In this document: positions 44,278-54,299 of the stretch, one piece after another | Numbering within the stretch: the first letter of the stretch is position 1 | How the letters are laid out: each line of letters opens with the position of its first letter | Source: a bacterium D16-36 | GTDB taxonomy: Bacteria > Bacillota > Clostridia > Lachnospirales > Lachnospiraceae | Assembly: GCA_003611745.1 (NCBI GenBank) | Contig: RAYF01000009.1 | Location: 62,001-126,000 of the forward strand | Length of the DNA stretch: 64,000 nucleotides | Direction of reading: 5' to 3' | Made by a program: the position numbers and the translations under genes | Notes under the pieces: generated by a model | The model's database searches: none | Told to the model about the DNA's origin: nothing | What the model saw: the letters and a program-made list of their open reading frames with translations, nothing else

Positions 44278-45343
44278 ATGCATATACAATAAACCCAATG
44301 TAAATAGTCGCCATGCCGCTTCCGGCAAGGCGGCTGTCTATTTTGGAAACAAATTGGAATAGAATAGAAATAATACCAAATACAATAAGATCATAAATCA
44401 TATAAATATGAATCATAACTGGTTTTCCCACTGCAATCACTCCTAAAACAAGAGTTAGTGAAAAAATAATACCATCAATTATATTTTCTAAATTTCGTTC
44501 TTCTTCCTCTACTGCTTCTTCTATCAATGCTTCTCCATCGTCTATCTCTATTTCTGGCAGTTCTTCCTCTGATATTCTATCATCCTCTTTCTCTTCTATA
44601 GATTCCAATAAAATTCCCAAAAGATTATTACTCCAAGTAAGCAAAGTTAATCCAATACAATATTGTGAAATTTTCAATTCTACTCCCAGCTTTGACGTCC
44701 CCTCAAAAAGCAGGCAATTTCCAACTATTATTATGACTGCCAATAAAAAATAAAATATAATTTCTATCAAAACTTTTTTACTGGCCGGACTGACTGCTGT
44801 TTCTTTTGATAAATTTCTAGATTTCATTAAAGAATTTTTTCTAATACTTAAAACATTCTTTAATGTTTTGATAAATCTCTCTGCATCTTTTCTTCTCCAG
44901 TAAGTAAAATAGAAATAGATAAAAAATAGGAAAATCAGAATCCCTCCATCTATTTGGTTTAGAATATTTTCTACTGATTTTCCTCTCAATAAATAATCTG
45001 CTGACAGAAAAAGCAAAAGGATGGCACAAAAGATTAAATACTGGCTTTTGTTAACTGACAGTCCTTCCTTATGATTTCCTACTGTGTTTAATTTATTTAC
45101 ACCACATATCGCTAATAGCTGAAAAATGGCACAGCCAATAAGCGTTCCCATTAAAATTTCACTATTTTGATTAACTGCAGATATCACAGATATCGATATA
45201 ATAGAAATGTTATACAAAATATTTCTTTGATTTTCTTTTGTTCCAGAAAAGACAGCTCCTTTCCGAAGCTGCCTTATCAATAACAACGGTACAATTGCCG
45301 TTAAAACCAGACCACATAAAAATTTAATCATTTCTTTTTCCAA
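44267..45343 (-). CDS. Multi-pass membrane protein, divergent cation/Ca2+-exchanger-like
   Basis: 358 residues, about nine to ten helices in two halves split by an acidic loop (SEEELPEIEIDDGEAL, about 245-275). Two segments resemble CaCA-family alpha repeats: EILMGTLIGCAIFQLLAICG (compare GNxxGSNIFNxLLxLG) and KLGVELKISQYCIGLTLLTW followed by SNNLLGILLE (compare IGLTIVAxGTSLPEL). The Ser-Pro-Glu transport residues are missing, so ion transport is doubtful. It lies directly below a DUF4446 gene and parAB with one-base spacing. Assignment is my inference from pattern, without a search. Confidence 0.55.
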   Translation of the reverse strand: MEKEMIKFLCGLVLTAIVPLLLIRQLRKGAVFSGTKENQRNILYNISIISISVISAVNQNSEILMGTLIGCAIFQLLAICGVNKLNTVGNHKEGLSVNKSQYLIFCAILLLFLSADYLLRGKSVENILNQIDGGILIFLFFIYFYFTYWRRKDAERFIKTLKNVLSIRKNSLMKSRNLSKETAVSPASKKVLIEIIFYFLLAVIIIVGNCLLFEGTSKLGVELKISQYCIGLTLLTWSNNLLGILLESIEEKEDDRISEEELPEIEIDDGEALIEEAVEEEERNLENIIDGIIFSLTLVLGVIAVGKPVMIHIYMIYDLIVFGIISILFQFVSKIDSRLAGSGMATIYIGFIVYAFIR

Positions 45344-45871
45344 TTATCTTCCCTCAGCCAATTTCTTTAAACTGATATTTGATTTTGCTTCTTCCAGTGC
45401 CTGCTGTTCCTCTTCTGATAATATAACAAATGCTTCCCCGTTTACTACTTCTTTTGCATATGTATAGCACCCTTCTTTTGAACTATGCATCGAATTCATA
45501 ATGAAACCGTTATTTTCAGCTGTTAAAAGTACTAATACAAAACTCAATTTTCCGCCAATCTCTTTGAATGCATCATATTTTACCAAACCAATCTTTTGAT
45601 AAGCAGTAACTAATTGCCCATTGATTGCTTTAATCTGGCGGTAGATATCTTCTACATTACTCTCCAAATTATCAATAGCACTAAACTTATCTAATATAGC
45701 CTTTTCCAAATTTTTTCCGTTTTCTCCATCCATAAAAACTTTATACTTTTTTCTCATACTGCTATTTTTCGCCATTGTAACAATCAGCATAATAAACATA
45801 ATTAAAATTATTCCTGCCATTCCCATGACTACATATCCAACATCAATTCCATATTCATCAAATAACCACAT
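45344..45871 (-). CDS. DUF4446 family protein
   Basis: 175 residues: one N-terminal membrane helix (about 12-33), a coiled-coil stretch (KNLEKAILDKFSAIDNLES then VEDIYRQIKAING) and a compact end (VKYDAFKEIGGKLSFVLVLL). The family typically lies just downstream of parB in Clostridia; function unknown. It follows parB by 18 bp. Confidence 0.88.
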   Translation of the reverse strand: MWLFDEYGIDVGYVVMGMAGIILIMFIMLIVTMAKNSSMRKKYKVFMDGENGKNLEKAILDKFSAIDNLESNVEDIYRQIKAINGQLVTAYQKIGLVKYDAFKEIGGKLSFVLVLLTAENNGFIMNSMHSSKEGCYTYAKEVVNGEAFVILSEEEQQALEEAKSNISLKKLAEGR

Positions 45872-45889
45872 TCTATATATCCCTCCATA

Positions 45890-46786
45890 TTATTGTAAAT
45901 GCGACATTAAATCTACTATTCTTTCAAACTCATCCGGTGAATAGTATTCTATCTCTATCTTTCCTTTCTTTCCATCCTTATTTCTATTAATATGTACCTT
46001 TGTTCCAATAATTGATTTTAATTTTTCTTCATAACCTTGATAGACAATCTTGAGCTGTTCATCTTCTTCCAAGGCTTTTTCTTCCTTTTTATTATCACCA
46101 TTTAATATCTTTTTTACTAATTTTTCTGTCTCGCGAACGCTGAATTTTTCATCGAAAATTCTCGTTGCAGTCTCATATTGCAAATCACCATCTTCAATGC
46201 TAAGTAAAGCTCTGGCATGTCCGCTTTTTATTTTATCTTCAATCAGCATCTCTCTCACTCTTGCATCTAACTTCAAAAGCCTAAGTGCATTTGTTATTGC
46301 CACCCTGCTCTTAGAAACCTTCTCTGCCACTTCATCCTGTTTTAAATTATACTCTTCTATCAAACTGTGATATGCCTCTGCTTCTTCTATAGGATTTAAA
46401 TCTTCACGCTGCAGATTTTCTATCAGGGCAATTTCCACTACTTCCTGACTGGAATATTCCTTTACAATTACAGGAACTTCTTTTATCCCAGCTATCTTTG
46501 ACGCCCTCCATCTTCTCTCACCTGCAATAATCTGATAAAAACCTTTTTTTCCTTTTTGAACAATCAAAGGTTCAATCATACCATGCTGTTTAATTGAATC
46601 CGCCAATTCCTGTAACGAATCTTCATTAAAACTCTTTCTAGGCTGCAAGCTATTTGGTTCTATCTTATTAATATCTATCTTATCAACCTCTTTAATAATT
46701 GTCTCTTCTGTCTTTCTATTTGATATTTCTTCCTTTGGCTGAATTAAAGCATCGAGTCCCATCCCTAGTCCTCTTTTATTTGCCAT
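45890..46786 (-). CDS. parB: Chromosome-partitioning protein ParB (Spo0J)
   Basis: A CTP-dependent parS-binding clamp of 298 residues. Seen: N-terminal ParA-activating segment (KRGLGMGLDALI), box I GERRWRASKIAG (C-motif of the CTP site), helix-turn-helix QDEVAEKVSKSRVAITNALRLL, and a C-terminal dimer domain. It is adjacent to parA, and both follow a promoter flanked by parS sites. Confidence 0.96.
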   Translation of the reverse strand: MANKRGLGMGLDALIQPKEEISNRKTEETIIKEVDKIDINKIEPNSLQPRKSFNEDSLQELADSIKQHGMIEPLIVQKGKKGFYQIIAGERRWRASKIAGIKEVPVIVKEYSSQEVVEIALIENLQREDLNPIEEAEAYHSLIEEYNLKQDEVAEKVSKSRVAITNALRLLKLDARVREMLIEDKIKSGHARALLSIEDGDLQYETATRIFDEKFSVRETEKLVKKILNGDNKKEEKALEEDEQLKIVYQGYEEKLKSIIGTKVHINRNKDGKKGKIEIEYYSPDEFERIVDLMSHLQ

Positions 46787-47554
46787 TTATTCATTCCCCC
46801 TTTCAATTACTTCATTTGCTAAACTTCTATACCCATCTGCGCCAGCTGATTTTCCATCATACATATTAATAGGCATACCATGACTTGGTGCTTCCGCTAA
46901 GCGTATATTTCTAGGAATAATTGTTTTATATATTTTATGCTTCAAATTTTCTTTTACATTTTCAACCACCTGTAGAGAAAGACATGTCCTAGAATCATAC
47001 ATTGTAAATACTACTCCCTCTATCTCCAATTTATCATTCAGTCTCTCTTTTACAAGTTCAATTGTATAAAGTAATTCACTCAATCCTTCCAATGCATAAT
47101 ATTCACATTGTATTGGAACTAACACTGTATCCGCTGTTGTCATTGCATTCACTGTCAATATATTCAAAGAAGGTGGACAATCAATTATAATAAAATCATA
47201 ATTATTTTTTACCTTATCTACCTGATTTTTAAGAACAAACTCCCTATTTTCTGTTCCAATCAGTTCAATTTCTGCTCCGGCAAGTCCTCTTTCTGATGGG
47301 ATTACCCTTAACCCCTCACAAATAGAAGCCTCCGTTGCCTCCCATATTGTTGTCTGCCCCAGTAAAACCTCATAACTTGAATGTTCTACATTTGATTTAT
47401 CAACACCAAGTCCACTAGTAGCATTTCCCTGAGGATCCATGTCAATCACTAAAACCTTTTTTCCCTTCTCAGCAAGGCATGCCGACAAATTAATTGCTGT
47501 AGTTGTTTTGCCAACTCCGCCTTTCTGATTTGATATAGCTATTACTCTACCCAT
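46787..47554 (-). CDS. parA: Chromosome-partitioning ATPase ParA (Soj)
   Basis: A 255-residue deviant Walker A ATPase: ISNQKGGVGKTTTAINLSA, then IDMDPQGNATSGLG and IIIDCPPSLNILTVNA. Acts with ParB in origin segregation and DnaA control. SD AAAGGATG is upstream. parB begins immediately after the stop. Confidence 0.97.
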   Translation of the reverse strand: MGRVIAISNQKGGVGKTTTAINLSACLAEKGKKVLVIDMDPQGNATSGLGVDKSNVEHSSYEVLLGQTTIWEATEASICEGLRVIPSERGLAGAEIELIGTENREFVLKNQVDKVKNNYDFIIIDCPPSLNILTVNAMTTADTVLVPIQCEYYALEGLSELLYTIELVKERLNDKLEIEGVVFTMYDSRTCLSLQVVENVKENLKHKIYKTIIPRNIRLAEAPSHGMPINMYDGKSAGADGYRSLANEVIERGNE

Positions 47555-47571
47555 TTGTACATCCTTTCAAA

Positions 47572-47587
47572 TGTTTCACGTGAAACA
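47572..47587. promoter_or_regulatory. parS site 1
   Basis: Exact TGTTTCACGTGAAACA, the universal ParB-binding palindrome, in the parA 5' leader, 17 bp from the start codon. Confidence 0.97.
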
Positions 47588-47600
47588 TATATTTTTGTTT

Positions 47601-47629
47601 ATTATAACACAATTTTCATCACATGATAA
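47601..47629 (-). promoter_or_regulatory. parAB promoter between the two parS sites
   Basis: Minus-strand TTATCA (47629-47624) and TATAAT (47606-47601), 17-bp spacer. The two parS sites lie immediately on either side, so ParB spreading should repress or shield it. Confidence 0.7.
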
Positions 47630-47631
47630 TA

Positions 47632-47647
47632 TGTTTCACGTGAAACA
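47632..47647. promoter_or_regulatory. parS site 2
   Basis: Second exact copy of TGTTTCACGTGAAACA, 60 bp from the first, abutting the -35 of the parAB promoter. Confidence 0.97.
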
Positions 47648-47677
47648 TATACTTTGATAACTAAATTAGATTATACT

Positions 47678-48385
47678 CTATAATGGTTCTCTTTTTGGTT
47701 TTCCTGCTTGTCTTGGATATTTTTTTTGCAACTTTGCTTCTTTTTTAAAGACAGCCAGTACACGATAAAAATCACTATCTGGAATTGAATAATGATACTG
47801 CTCCTCTATCTTACAGTGAAGAACCTCTAATGCACGTTTTGATTTTTTTAATTCTTCCTCTAAAAGTTCACTTTTATATGATACAAAACTTCCACCCACT
47901 CTAACAAAAGGTGTACATAATTCTAATAAAGTAGGAAGAGGCGCAACTGCACGCGAAAGACAATAATCATACTTTTCTCTATACTCTGCATTCTGTCCGA
48001 TATCCTCCGCCCGCGCATGAACTGTATCTACATTTTTTATCAGACATTTTTCCAAAACATTTTCAATAAATGTGATTCTTTTTTGTAAAGAATCCATCAA
48101 TAAGAACTTTGCATCTGGAACAAGAATTGCCAATGGAATTCCTGGAAAACCAGCACCTGTCCCAACATCAATTATCCTCTTTCCTGAAAAATCAATATAC
48201 TTTATAATCGCAATGCTATCAATAAAATGTTTTAAAACCACCTCATGCATTTCCGTTATTGCAGTCAAATTTAATGATTTATTTGTTTCTATCAATAACT
48301 CATAAAAATTATAAAACTTCTCCAATTGTTCTTCCGTAAGACAAATAGAAAGTTTTTCTGCACTCTCCTTCAAATATTTCTGCAT
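47678..48385 (-). CDS. rsmG: 16S rRNA (guanine527-N7)-methyltransferase
   Basis: A 235-residue SAM-dependent methyltransferase (GidB): LTAITEMHEVVLKHFIDSIA, IIDVGTGAGFPGIPLAIL (motif I), LMDSLQKRITFIENV. Loss in other bacteria gives low-level streptomycin resistance. Last gene of the rpmH-to-rsmG series on this strand. Start supported by a GGAGG SD. Confidence 0.95.
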   Translation of the reverse strand: MQKYLKESAEKLSICLTEEQLEKFYNFYELLIETNKSLNLTAITEMHEVVLKHFIDSIAIIKYIDFSGKRIIDVGTGAGFPGIPLAILVPDAKFLLMDSLQKRITFIENVLEKCLIKNVDTVHARAEDIGQNAEYREKYDYCLSRAVAPLPTLLELCTPFVRVGGSFVSYKSELLEEELKKSKRALEVLHCKIEEQYHYSIPDSDFYRVLAVFKKEAKLQKKYPRQAGKPKREPL

Positions 48386-48501
48386 ACATATCCTCCAATA
48401 TCAGATTATAGTAATATCATCCAAAACAAACATATCCTCTTTATAATAATATCTGTTCCTTTTTCTTTTATTTTTCTTAGAAACCTGTAAACATTATTTT
48501 T

Positions 48502-50385
48502 TCATAATTCCTTATTATATTTTTCCAGATAAATCAAAAGAACAGAAATATCTGCAGGGGAAACTCCAGAAATACGGGATGCTTGCCCTACCGAAGCCGG
48601 CCTGAAATCTTTTAACTTCTGCAATGCTTCCTTTCTCAGACTATACACTTCATCATAATTTATATCCTCTGGTATTTTCCTATTTTCCAGTTTTTTATAT
48701 TGTGCAACCTGCCGTTCCTGCCGTTTGATATATCCGTCATATTTCAAATTGATATTAACCTGTTCACAAACATCATCCGGCAAGATTTTCCTATCCTTAT
48801 CTATCTCAGAAAGTATATCATATGATAATTCCGGACGCTTTAATAATTCTGCCAGAGTAGTGCCTGACTGCAGCAAAGTACTTTTATTCTTTTTCAGAAA
48901 CTCCTGCACTTCCTTTCCAGCACCAACTGTAGTCTTCTGCATTCTCTTTATCTCCGCCTCAATCATAGCTCTCTTCTCACATAAAGCATCATATCTTTCC
49001 TGAGAAATCAATCCCACCTCATACCCTATCTCCGTCAGCCTAAGATCAGCATTATCCTGACGGAGCAGCAAACGGTATTCTGCACGTGAAGTCATCATCC
49101 GATATGGCTCATTTGTCCCCTTTGTAATTAAGTCATCAATCAATACGCCAATATATGCCTGAGAACGGTCCAATATCAGAGCTTTCTTTCCCGCCAATTT
49201 TCTTGCAGCATTAATTCCTGCAATGATTCCCTGAGCCGCCGCCTCCTCATAGCCGGAACTCCCATTTGACTGACCAGCACTAAAAAAACCACTGATATCT
49301 TTAAATTCTAAAGAAGCCTTCAATTGAACCGGATTAATGCAATCATACTCAATTGCATAAGCATTCCTAACAATTGATGCATTTTCTAAACCGGGTACTG
49401 TATGATACATAGCATACTGGACATCCTCTGGAAGAGAACTGGACATACCTCCGATGTACATCTCATTCGTATAATTTCCCTCAGGCTCCAAAAATACCTG
49501 ATGGCGATCCTTATCAGAAAACCTTACCACCTTATCTTCTATAGAAGGACAATACCTTGGCCCTGTTCCCTTAATATCTCCGGAATATAAAGGGGAACGG
49601 TCAATATTATCCAAAATAATCTGATGGGTTTGCTGATTTGTATAAGTCAGCCAGCATGAAACCTGTTCTCTCTCTATATCCTCTGGCCGATTTGTAAAAG
49701 AAAAAGGAACAACTTTTTTATCACCTTTTTGCTCCTGCATTTTACTAAAATCAATAGTCCGCCTATCCACTCTGGCAGGAGTTCCCGTCTTAAATCTTCT
49801 TACCTCTATCCCAAGTTTATCAAGGCATGCTGTCAACTGATTTGCCGCTGATAATCCATTTGGTCCCGTATTATTACTAACTTCACCATAAATACATCTT
49901 GCTTTCAGATAAGTGCCAGTACACATAATAACCGCCTTACATGGATAGACAGCATCAGAAGCAGTGCGGACACCTGTCACCTGTTCATTCTCCACAAAAA
50001 TTTCTGCTACCTCTCCCTGCTTAATCACAAGATTATCTGTATTTTCCAGAACACGCCTCATTTCCCGGCTATAATCCTTTTTGTCTGCCTGTGCCCGCAA
50101 AGAATGAACTGCAGGCCCTTTTGATGTATTTAACATTTTTGACTGGATATATGTTTTATCAATATTCTTCCCCATCTCTCCTCCGAGAGCATCCACTTCC
50201 CTTACCAGATGGCCTTTAGAACTTCCGCCAATATTGGGATTACAAGGCATCATCGCAATACTGTCAATACTAACTGTAAAAACTAAAGTTTTACAGCCAA
50301 GTCTTGCCGCAGCAAGCGCCGCCTCACAACCCGCATGTCCAGCGCCAATCACTACAACATCATAGCTTTCATAGGTATAAGACAT
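48502..50385 (-). CDS. mnmG: tRNA uridine-5-carboxymethylaminomethyl synthesis enzyme MnmG
   Basis: The FAD-dependent partner of MnmE in wobble-uridine (U34) modification, about 627 residues. FAD site [21 protein letters not shown]-type start, [23 protein letters not shown] broken at the usual loop, and [14 protein letters not shown] are present. The frame opens at 50412, but ATG 50385 (SYTYESYD) has the strong SD GGAAGGA. Confidence 0.96.
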   Translation of the reverse strand: MSYTYESYDVVVIGAGHAGCEAALAAARLGCKTLVFTVSIDSIAMMPCNPNIGGSSKGHLVREVDALGGEMGKNIDKTYIQSKMLNTSKGPAVHSLRAQADKKDYSREMRRVLENTDNLVIKQGEVAEIFVENEQVTGVRTASDAVYPCKAVIMCTGTYLKARCIYGEVSNNTGPNGLSAANQLTACLDKLGIEVRRFKTGTPARVDRRTIDFSKMQEQKGDKKVVPFSFTNRPEDIEREQVSCWLTYTNQQTHQIILDNIDRSPLYSGDIKGTGPRYCPSIEDKVVRFSDKDRHQVFLEPEGNYTNEMYIGGMSSSLPEDVQYAMYHTVPGLENASIVRNAYAIEYDCINPVQLKASLEFKDISGFFSAGQSNGSSGYEEAAAQGIIAGINAARKLAGKKALILDRSQAYIGVLIDDLITKGTNEPYRMMTSRAEYRLLLRQDNADLRLTEIGYEVGLISQERYDALCEKRAMIEAEIKRMQKTTVGAGKEVQEFLKKNKSTLLQSGTTLAELLKRPELSYDILSEIDKDRKILPDDVCEQVNINLKYDGYIKRQERQVAQYKKLENRKIPEDINYDEVYSLRKEALQKLKDFRPASVGQASRISGVSPADISVLLIYLEKYNKEL

Positions 50386-50412
50386 ATCAAATCCTTCCTT
50401 CCTAAAGCGCAT

Positions 50413-50514
50413 TTAAAAATCATTTCCACAAAATTTAAAACGCATCTTATAAAAAGCAATTTTCAAACACGTTTAAGAAACTACATAAAAATAAATTCTA
50501 TTTGTAACAGTTCC
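50413..50514. repeat. mnmE-mnmG spacer with repeat-like sequences
   Basis: Contains TTTTCAAACACGTTTAAG, closely matching the 7143 region (TTTTCAAACACGCTCTAG), and, right after the mnmE stop on the minus strand, GGGAACTGTTAC, like the AGGAACTGT ends of other elements. No complete inverted pair was found, so this may be a truncated copy. Confidence 0.45.
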
Positions 50515-51927
50515 CTATTTTCCCATGCAAAAATCTTTAAATATCTTATTAACTAAATCTTCTGAAGCTGTTTCTCCATTAATTAACCCCAGATACTTAT
50601 ATGCATCCATCAAGTCTACTATATAAAAATCTTCCGGCATCCCATCCTCAATTGTATTCAATAACTGATAAAGGCTCTCCACTGCTTCTTCCACTGCTTC
50701 TCTGTGCCTAAGGCTAGTAAGATAAATCTGATCATTAAATGAGATATTTCCCTCCAAAAAACATTCTGTAATATACTTTTCCAATTTATCCAAGCCATCT
50801 CCTGTTTTGCTAGAAAAAAAAATACAATCCCATTCTATCTTATCTTTTAAATCCCTTAATTCTAAAACACTATCTATATCAGATTTATTGAAAAGGATAA
50901 CCCCGCTTTTCCCCGCCAGCAATGAAATAATCTTTTCATCAGCTTCATCAAGAGGAGCACTCGAATCTACTACATAAATAATAAAATCTGCCCCTTCTAA
51001 ATATTCCATTGCCTTTTCCACACCAAGATGCTCCACAAAATCATCTGTATCATGGATTCCCGCTGTATCAACCAAATTTAGTACAAGGTTTCCAATCTGT
51101 ACCCTTTCCTCCAGTATATCCCTTGTCGTTCCGGCAATATTTGTTACAATCGCCCGTTCCTCGTCCAGCAGAAGATTCATCAAAGAAGATTTTCCTGCAT
51201 TTGGTTTTCCCACAATAACTGTACGTATTCCCTCCGATTTCATCCTGCCGTTTTCAAAATTATCTAACAATTCTTGCAAGGAATTTATCTCTTCATGGAC
51301 CTTCACATATAATTTATCTGAAAAACCATTTAAATCATAATGTTCCGGATCATCCAAAGCTGCTTCAATATACGCCATATTATCAAGAATTTCCTGACGT
51401 ATTTTTTCAATATATTTAGAAACCCTTCCCTCCAACTGTTTTATTGCACTATCCAGTGCAAATGCATTTTTGGAAGTAATCAATTTCATAACTGCTTCCG
51501 CCTGTGCCAAATCAATACGCCCATTTAAAAAAGCGCGCTTTGTAAATTCCCCTGGTTCTGCAAGCCTTGCCCCATGATGCATCAATATTTTCAATATTTT
51601 ATCAATCAGAAATGGACCGCCATGAGAGTCAATCTCAACTACATCCTCACAAGTATAACTTCTAGGTGACTTCATCAACAAAACCATTACCTCATCCACA
51701 ATAGTTCCATCATCATCCAGAATAAATCCATAATGAATTGTATGGGAATCTTTTTTAAAAAAGAAATCCTTATCCCATGAATCCTCTCTCAAAGTATTAT
51801 CATGCACAAATTTTTTGGTAGCAAAAATTTCTCCCACAATACGAAGAGAATTATTCCCACTGACACGGATAATTCCAATCCCACCACCCATTCCACTGGC
51901 AATTCCAGCAATTGTATCATGCTCCAT
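50515..51927 (-). CDS. mnmE: tRNA modification GTPase MnmE
   Basis: 470 residues: N-terminal tetrahydrofolate-binding domain, then a G domain with VGKPNAGKSSLMNLL (P-loop), TTRDILEE (switch I), DTAGIHDT (G3) and NKSD (G4), and the C-terminal FCMGK whose Cys is required in the family. Forms the modification complex with MnmG. Confidence 0.97.
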   Translation of the reverse strand: MEHDTIAGIASGMGGGIGIIRVSGNNSLRIVGEIFATKKFVHDNTLREDSWDKDFFFKKDSHTIHYGFILDDDGTIVDEVMVLLMKSPRSYTCEDVVEIDSHGGPFLIDKILKILMHHGARLAEPGEFTKRAFLNGRIDLAQAEAVMKLITSKNAFALDSAIKQLEGRVSKYIEKIRQEILDNMAYIEAALDDPEHYDLNGFSDKLYVKVHEEINSLQELLDNFENGRMKSEGIRTVIVGKPNAGKSSLMNLLLDEERAIVTNIAGTTRDILEERVQIGNLVLNLVDTAGIHDTDDFVEHLGVEKAMEYLEGADFIIYVVDSSAPLDEADEKIISLLAGKSGVILFNKSDIDSVLELRDLKDKIEWDCIFFSSKTGDGLDKLEKYITECFLEGNISFNDQIYLTSLRHREAVEEAVESLYQLLNTIEDGMPEDFYIVDLMDAYKYLGLINGETASEDLVNKIFKDFCMGK

Positions 51928-51949
51928 TTCTTACCATTCCCTCCAATTC

Positions 51950-51977
51950 AAAAAGGAGGCTGACATTCCAGCCCCCT
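51950..51977 (-). terminator. Intrinsic terminator between jag and mnmE
   Basis: On the minus strand GGGGGCTG-GAATGT-CAGCCTCC is followed by TTTTTG. It sits 8 bp past the jag stop and 23 bp before the mnmE start, so expression of mnmE, mnmG and rsmG depends on read-through or a further promoter. Confidence 0.75.
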
Positions 51978-51984
51978 ACCATTA

Positions 51985-52770
51985 TTATTCTGATAAAGAA
52001 TTGCTATTTTCCTCACCGGATTCTTCTGCTTCTTCTCTTCTGTACGAATCATTATTATAATGCTGCTTGCGGTAATTATTATTTCTTCCATATGGTGAAC
52101 GGCCGCCGCGCGGATATCTACTCCTGCGCTCATAACCATTTTCCGCCCCCGCCTTCATTGTAATAACAACTTTGCGATATGGCTCCTCCCCTTCACTATG
52201 TGTCTCCACATATCTATCTTTCTGCAATGTTGAATGAATCACCCTTCTCTCATAAGGATTCATCGGCTCAAGATAAACAGGTTTGTGAATCCGCTTAACC
52301 TTCTGTGCAAGATTTCTGGCAAGATTTTCTAATGTCTCCCTTCTTCTCTCACGATAATTTTCTGTATCAAGTTTTACCTTAATATAATTATCTGAATTGC
52401 GGTTTACTACCAGGCTAATCAAATACTGAAGGGAATCCAAAGTAATTCCTCTTTTCCCGATTAAAATCCCCATCTCATCACCGGTAAGTTCAATAATCAT
52501 ATAACGCTCTACATCATCATACGAAACTTCAATATTAACATTCATATTCATTGCATCAAAAACTTTATTCAAGAAGTCAACTGCAATATCCTCATATGTC
52601 ATTTTAAGACGAACACGTATTTTAGCCGGTTTATTTAATAATCCTAAAAGTTTTGAAGATTCCCTCTCAATAATCTCGTACTCAACTTTATCACTAGTAG
52701 TCTCAAACTCAATTAAGGCATTTGTCAATGCTTCATTTACTGTCTTTGCTGTAAACTCTCTCCATTCCAT
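51985..52770 (-). CDS. jag: RNA-binding protein Jag/KhpB
   Basis: 261 residues: Jag-N (MEWREFTAKTVNEALTNALI), KH domain with MGILIGKRGITLDSLQYLI (GxxG loop reads GKRG), and R3H domain (YRERRRETLENLARNLA, RRVIHSTLQKD). After about 205 comes an Arg/Tyr/Asn-rich tail with an acidic end (RREEAEESGEENSN), longer than in B. subtilis. Partner of KhpA in RNA binding and cell-wall control in other Bacillota. SD AAGGAGG is strong. Confidence 0.93.
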   Translation of the reverse strand: MEWREFTAKTVNEALTNALIEFETTSDKVEYEIIERESSKLLGLLNKPAKIRVRLKMTYEDIAVDFLNKVFDAMNMNVNIEVSYDDVERYMIIELTGDEMGILIGKRGITLDSLQYLISLVVNRNSDNYIKVKLDTENYRERRRETLENLARNLAQKVKRIHKPVYLEPMNPYERRVIHSTLQKDRYVETHSEGEEPYRKVVITMKAGAENGYERRSRYPRGGRSPYGRNNNYRKQHYNNDSYRREEAEESGEENSNSLSE

Positions 52771-52785
52771 TTCTATTTCTCCTCC

Positions 52786-54054
52786 TTATTTTTTATCCCC
52801 AGAAGAATTATCACGATTCAACATATTGGCATAAGAAGCAATACTTCCCTCCTTATATTTTGTGTTTTGAGGTCTTTTATAATCGTTCTTTTTTACATTT
52901 TTTGTTATTTCCGATACATTTGTCTTCTTTTCCTGCTTCTTCCCTGCAGTTTTCTGATTTTTCAAATCCTGAACCGATGCATTTGGGTCTATCCCCATTT
53001 TTTCAAGACGCTTCTTTTTCTTTTCTACATTTTTATTAATTTCCTCATTCATGTCCATCCTGCTGAAATAGAAATTAATCCCGATTGACTGAAAAATACG
53101 GAATACATTACCAGCTATCCAGTAAAGGCCGACACCAATCTGGAACATAAAGCACATTAACCCGGAAACAAACGGCATGATATTATTCATCATCTTCATC
53201 GAAGCTGCAGTAGGATTTTCCGCACTGTTCTGCTGGTTTTGTGCCATACCTGCCATACTGAGCTTTGTACTGACAATCTGGGTTATGACAGACAGAACAG
53301 GAATCATTACACTAAAATTTGAAACACTTGGATTATCTGAGATATTCATTCCCAAAAAATAATTAATATGGGATGCATCTTTCGATACCCTGCCGATTTC
53401 ATTTGCCATGCTAGGATATTTATCACCTAATGCTTCCCATGCTTCTTTATTATACTGCCCTAATATATCAATATAATAATTCAAATTAACTTTAGCAACA
53501 TCTTTAATTTCCTTGGCATGGTTCACCGCATCTGTCATAATTACAGTAGGTGATTCCATAAACTTAGAAAGCTGCTCAACCGTCACGCCCATATCCTGCA
53601 TCTTTTCAGCAAGCCCTACATAAATGTCATATACTTGTCCTACATAGGCAGGTACATTATAAATCACACGGTACAATGCAAACAAAATAGGAAAGGTAAT
53701 CAAAAGGGGCAGACATCCGCTGGCCGGGCTTACACCATATTTCTGATAAACTGCCTGCGTTTCCAGAGACATTTTCTGCTGAGACGCCTGATCTTTCTTA
53801 TTTTTATATTTGTTCTGAATCGCTACAAGTTCCGGATTCATAATAGAAGACATTCTAGAAAACTTCTGCTGCTTAATCTGCAGCGGCAGCATCAGTGCAT
53901 TTACTATAAAAGTAAATAAAATAATACAGATACCTGTATTCTGAATGCCAACCAACTCCAGAACAGAATAAATCGCTTCCAGTATACGCCCAAGAACACG
54001 AGCAATTGGTCCAAGAAAAGCACCCTGATACGTTGTCAATATTACATTCATCAT
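52786..54054 (-). CDS. yidC: Membrane protein insertase YidC/Oxa1
   Basis: 422 residues with five to six helices; no lipoprotein signal as in B. subtilis SpoIIIJ. LPLQIKQQKFSRMSSIMNPE (coiled region with the hydrophilic-groove side) and GCLPLLITFPILFALYRVI are characteristic. A Lys-rich C-terminal tail (NVEKKKKRLEKMG and on) could bind ribosomes. Two ATGs in a row (54054, 54051) follow AAGG; the second has better spacing. Confidence 0.95.
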   Translation of the reverse strand: MMNVILTTYQGAFLGPIARVLGRILEAIYSVLELVGIQNTGICIILFTFIVNALMLPLQIKQQKFSRMSSIMNPELVAIQNKYKNKKDQASQQKMSLETQAVYQKYGVSPASGCLPLLITFPILFALYRVIYNVPAYVGQVYDIYVGLAEKMQDMGVTVEQLSKFMESPTVIMTDAVNHAKEIKDVAKVNLNYYIDILGQYNKEAWEALGDKYPSMANEIGRVSKDASHINYFLGMNISDNPSVSNFSVMIPVLSVITQIVSTKLSMAGMAQNQQNSAENPTAASMKMMNNIMPFVSGLMCFMFQIGVGLYWIAGNVFRIFQSIGINFYFSRMDMNEEINKNVEKKKKRLEKMGIDPNASVQDLKNQKTAGKKQEKKTNVSEITKNVKKNDYKRPQNTKYKEGSIASYANMLNRDNSSGDKK

Positions 54055-54080
54055 AACCTTAATTTCGTCCCATACATGTC

Positions 54081-54296
54081 CTATGGTACAGGATCATATC
54101 CTCCCTTCGCAAAAGGGTGACATCTTAAAATTCTTTTTACAGCTAAAAAACTCCCCTTGAGAAAACCGTATTTCTCCAGAGCCTCAATCGCATACTGGGA
54201 ACATGTCGGTGTATAAATACAGGTAGGCCTTCTCTTTAAAGGAGATACATATTTACGATATAGATTTATTAGAAAAATCATTAATTTCTTCATCAA
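54081..54296 (-). CDS. yidD: Membrane protein insertion efficiency factor YidD
   Basis: 71 residues of the YidD/hemolysin-alpha family: [20 protein letters not shown] then [12 protein letters not shown], with conserved cysteines and [12 protein letters not shown] at the end. Starts three bases after rnpA; translationally coupled. Confidence 0.96.
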   Translation of the reverse strand: MMKKLMIFLINLYRKYVSPLKRRPTCIYTPTCSQYAIEALEKYGFLKGSFLAVKRILRCHPFAKGGYDPVP

Positions 54297-54299
54297 AAC

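Noticed and set aside
47572-47647. Paired palindromes as transcription terminators
   Set aside because: They are exact parS sequences next to parAB, with no T-run.
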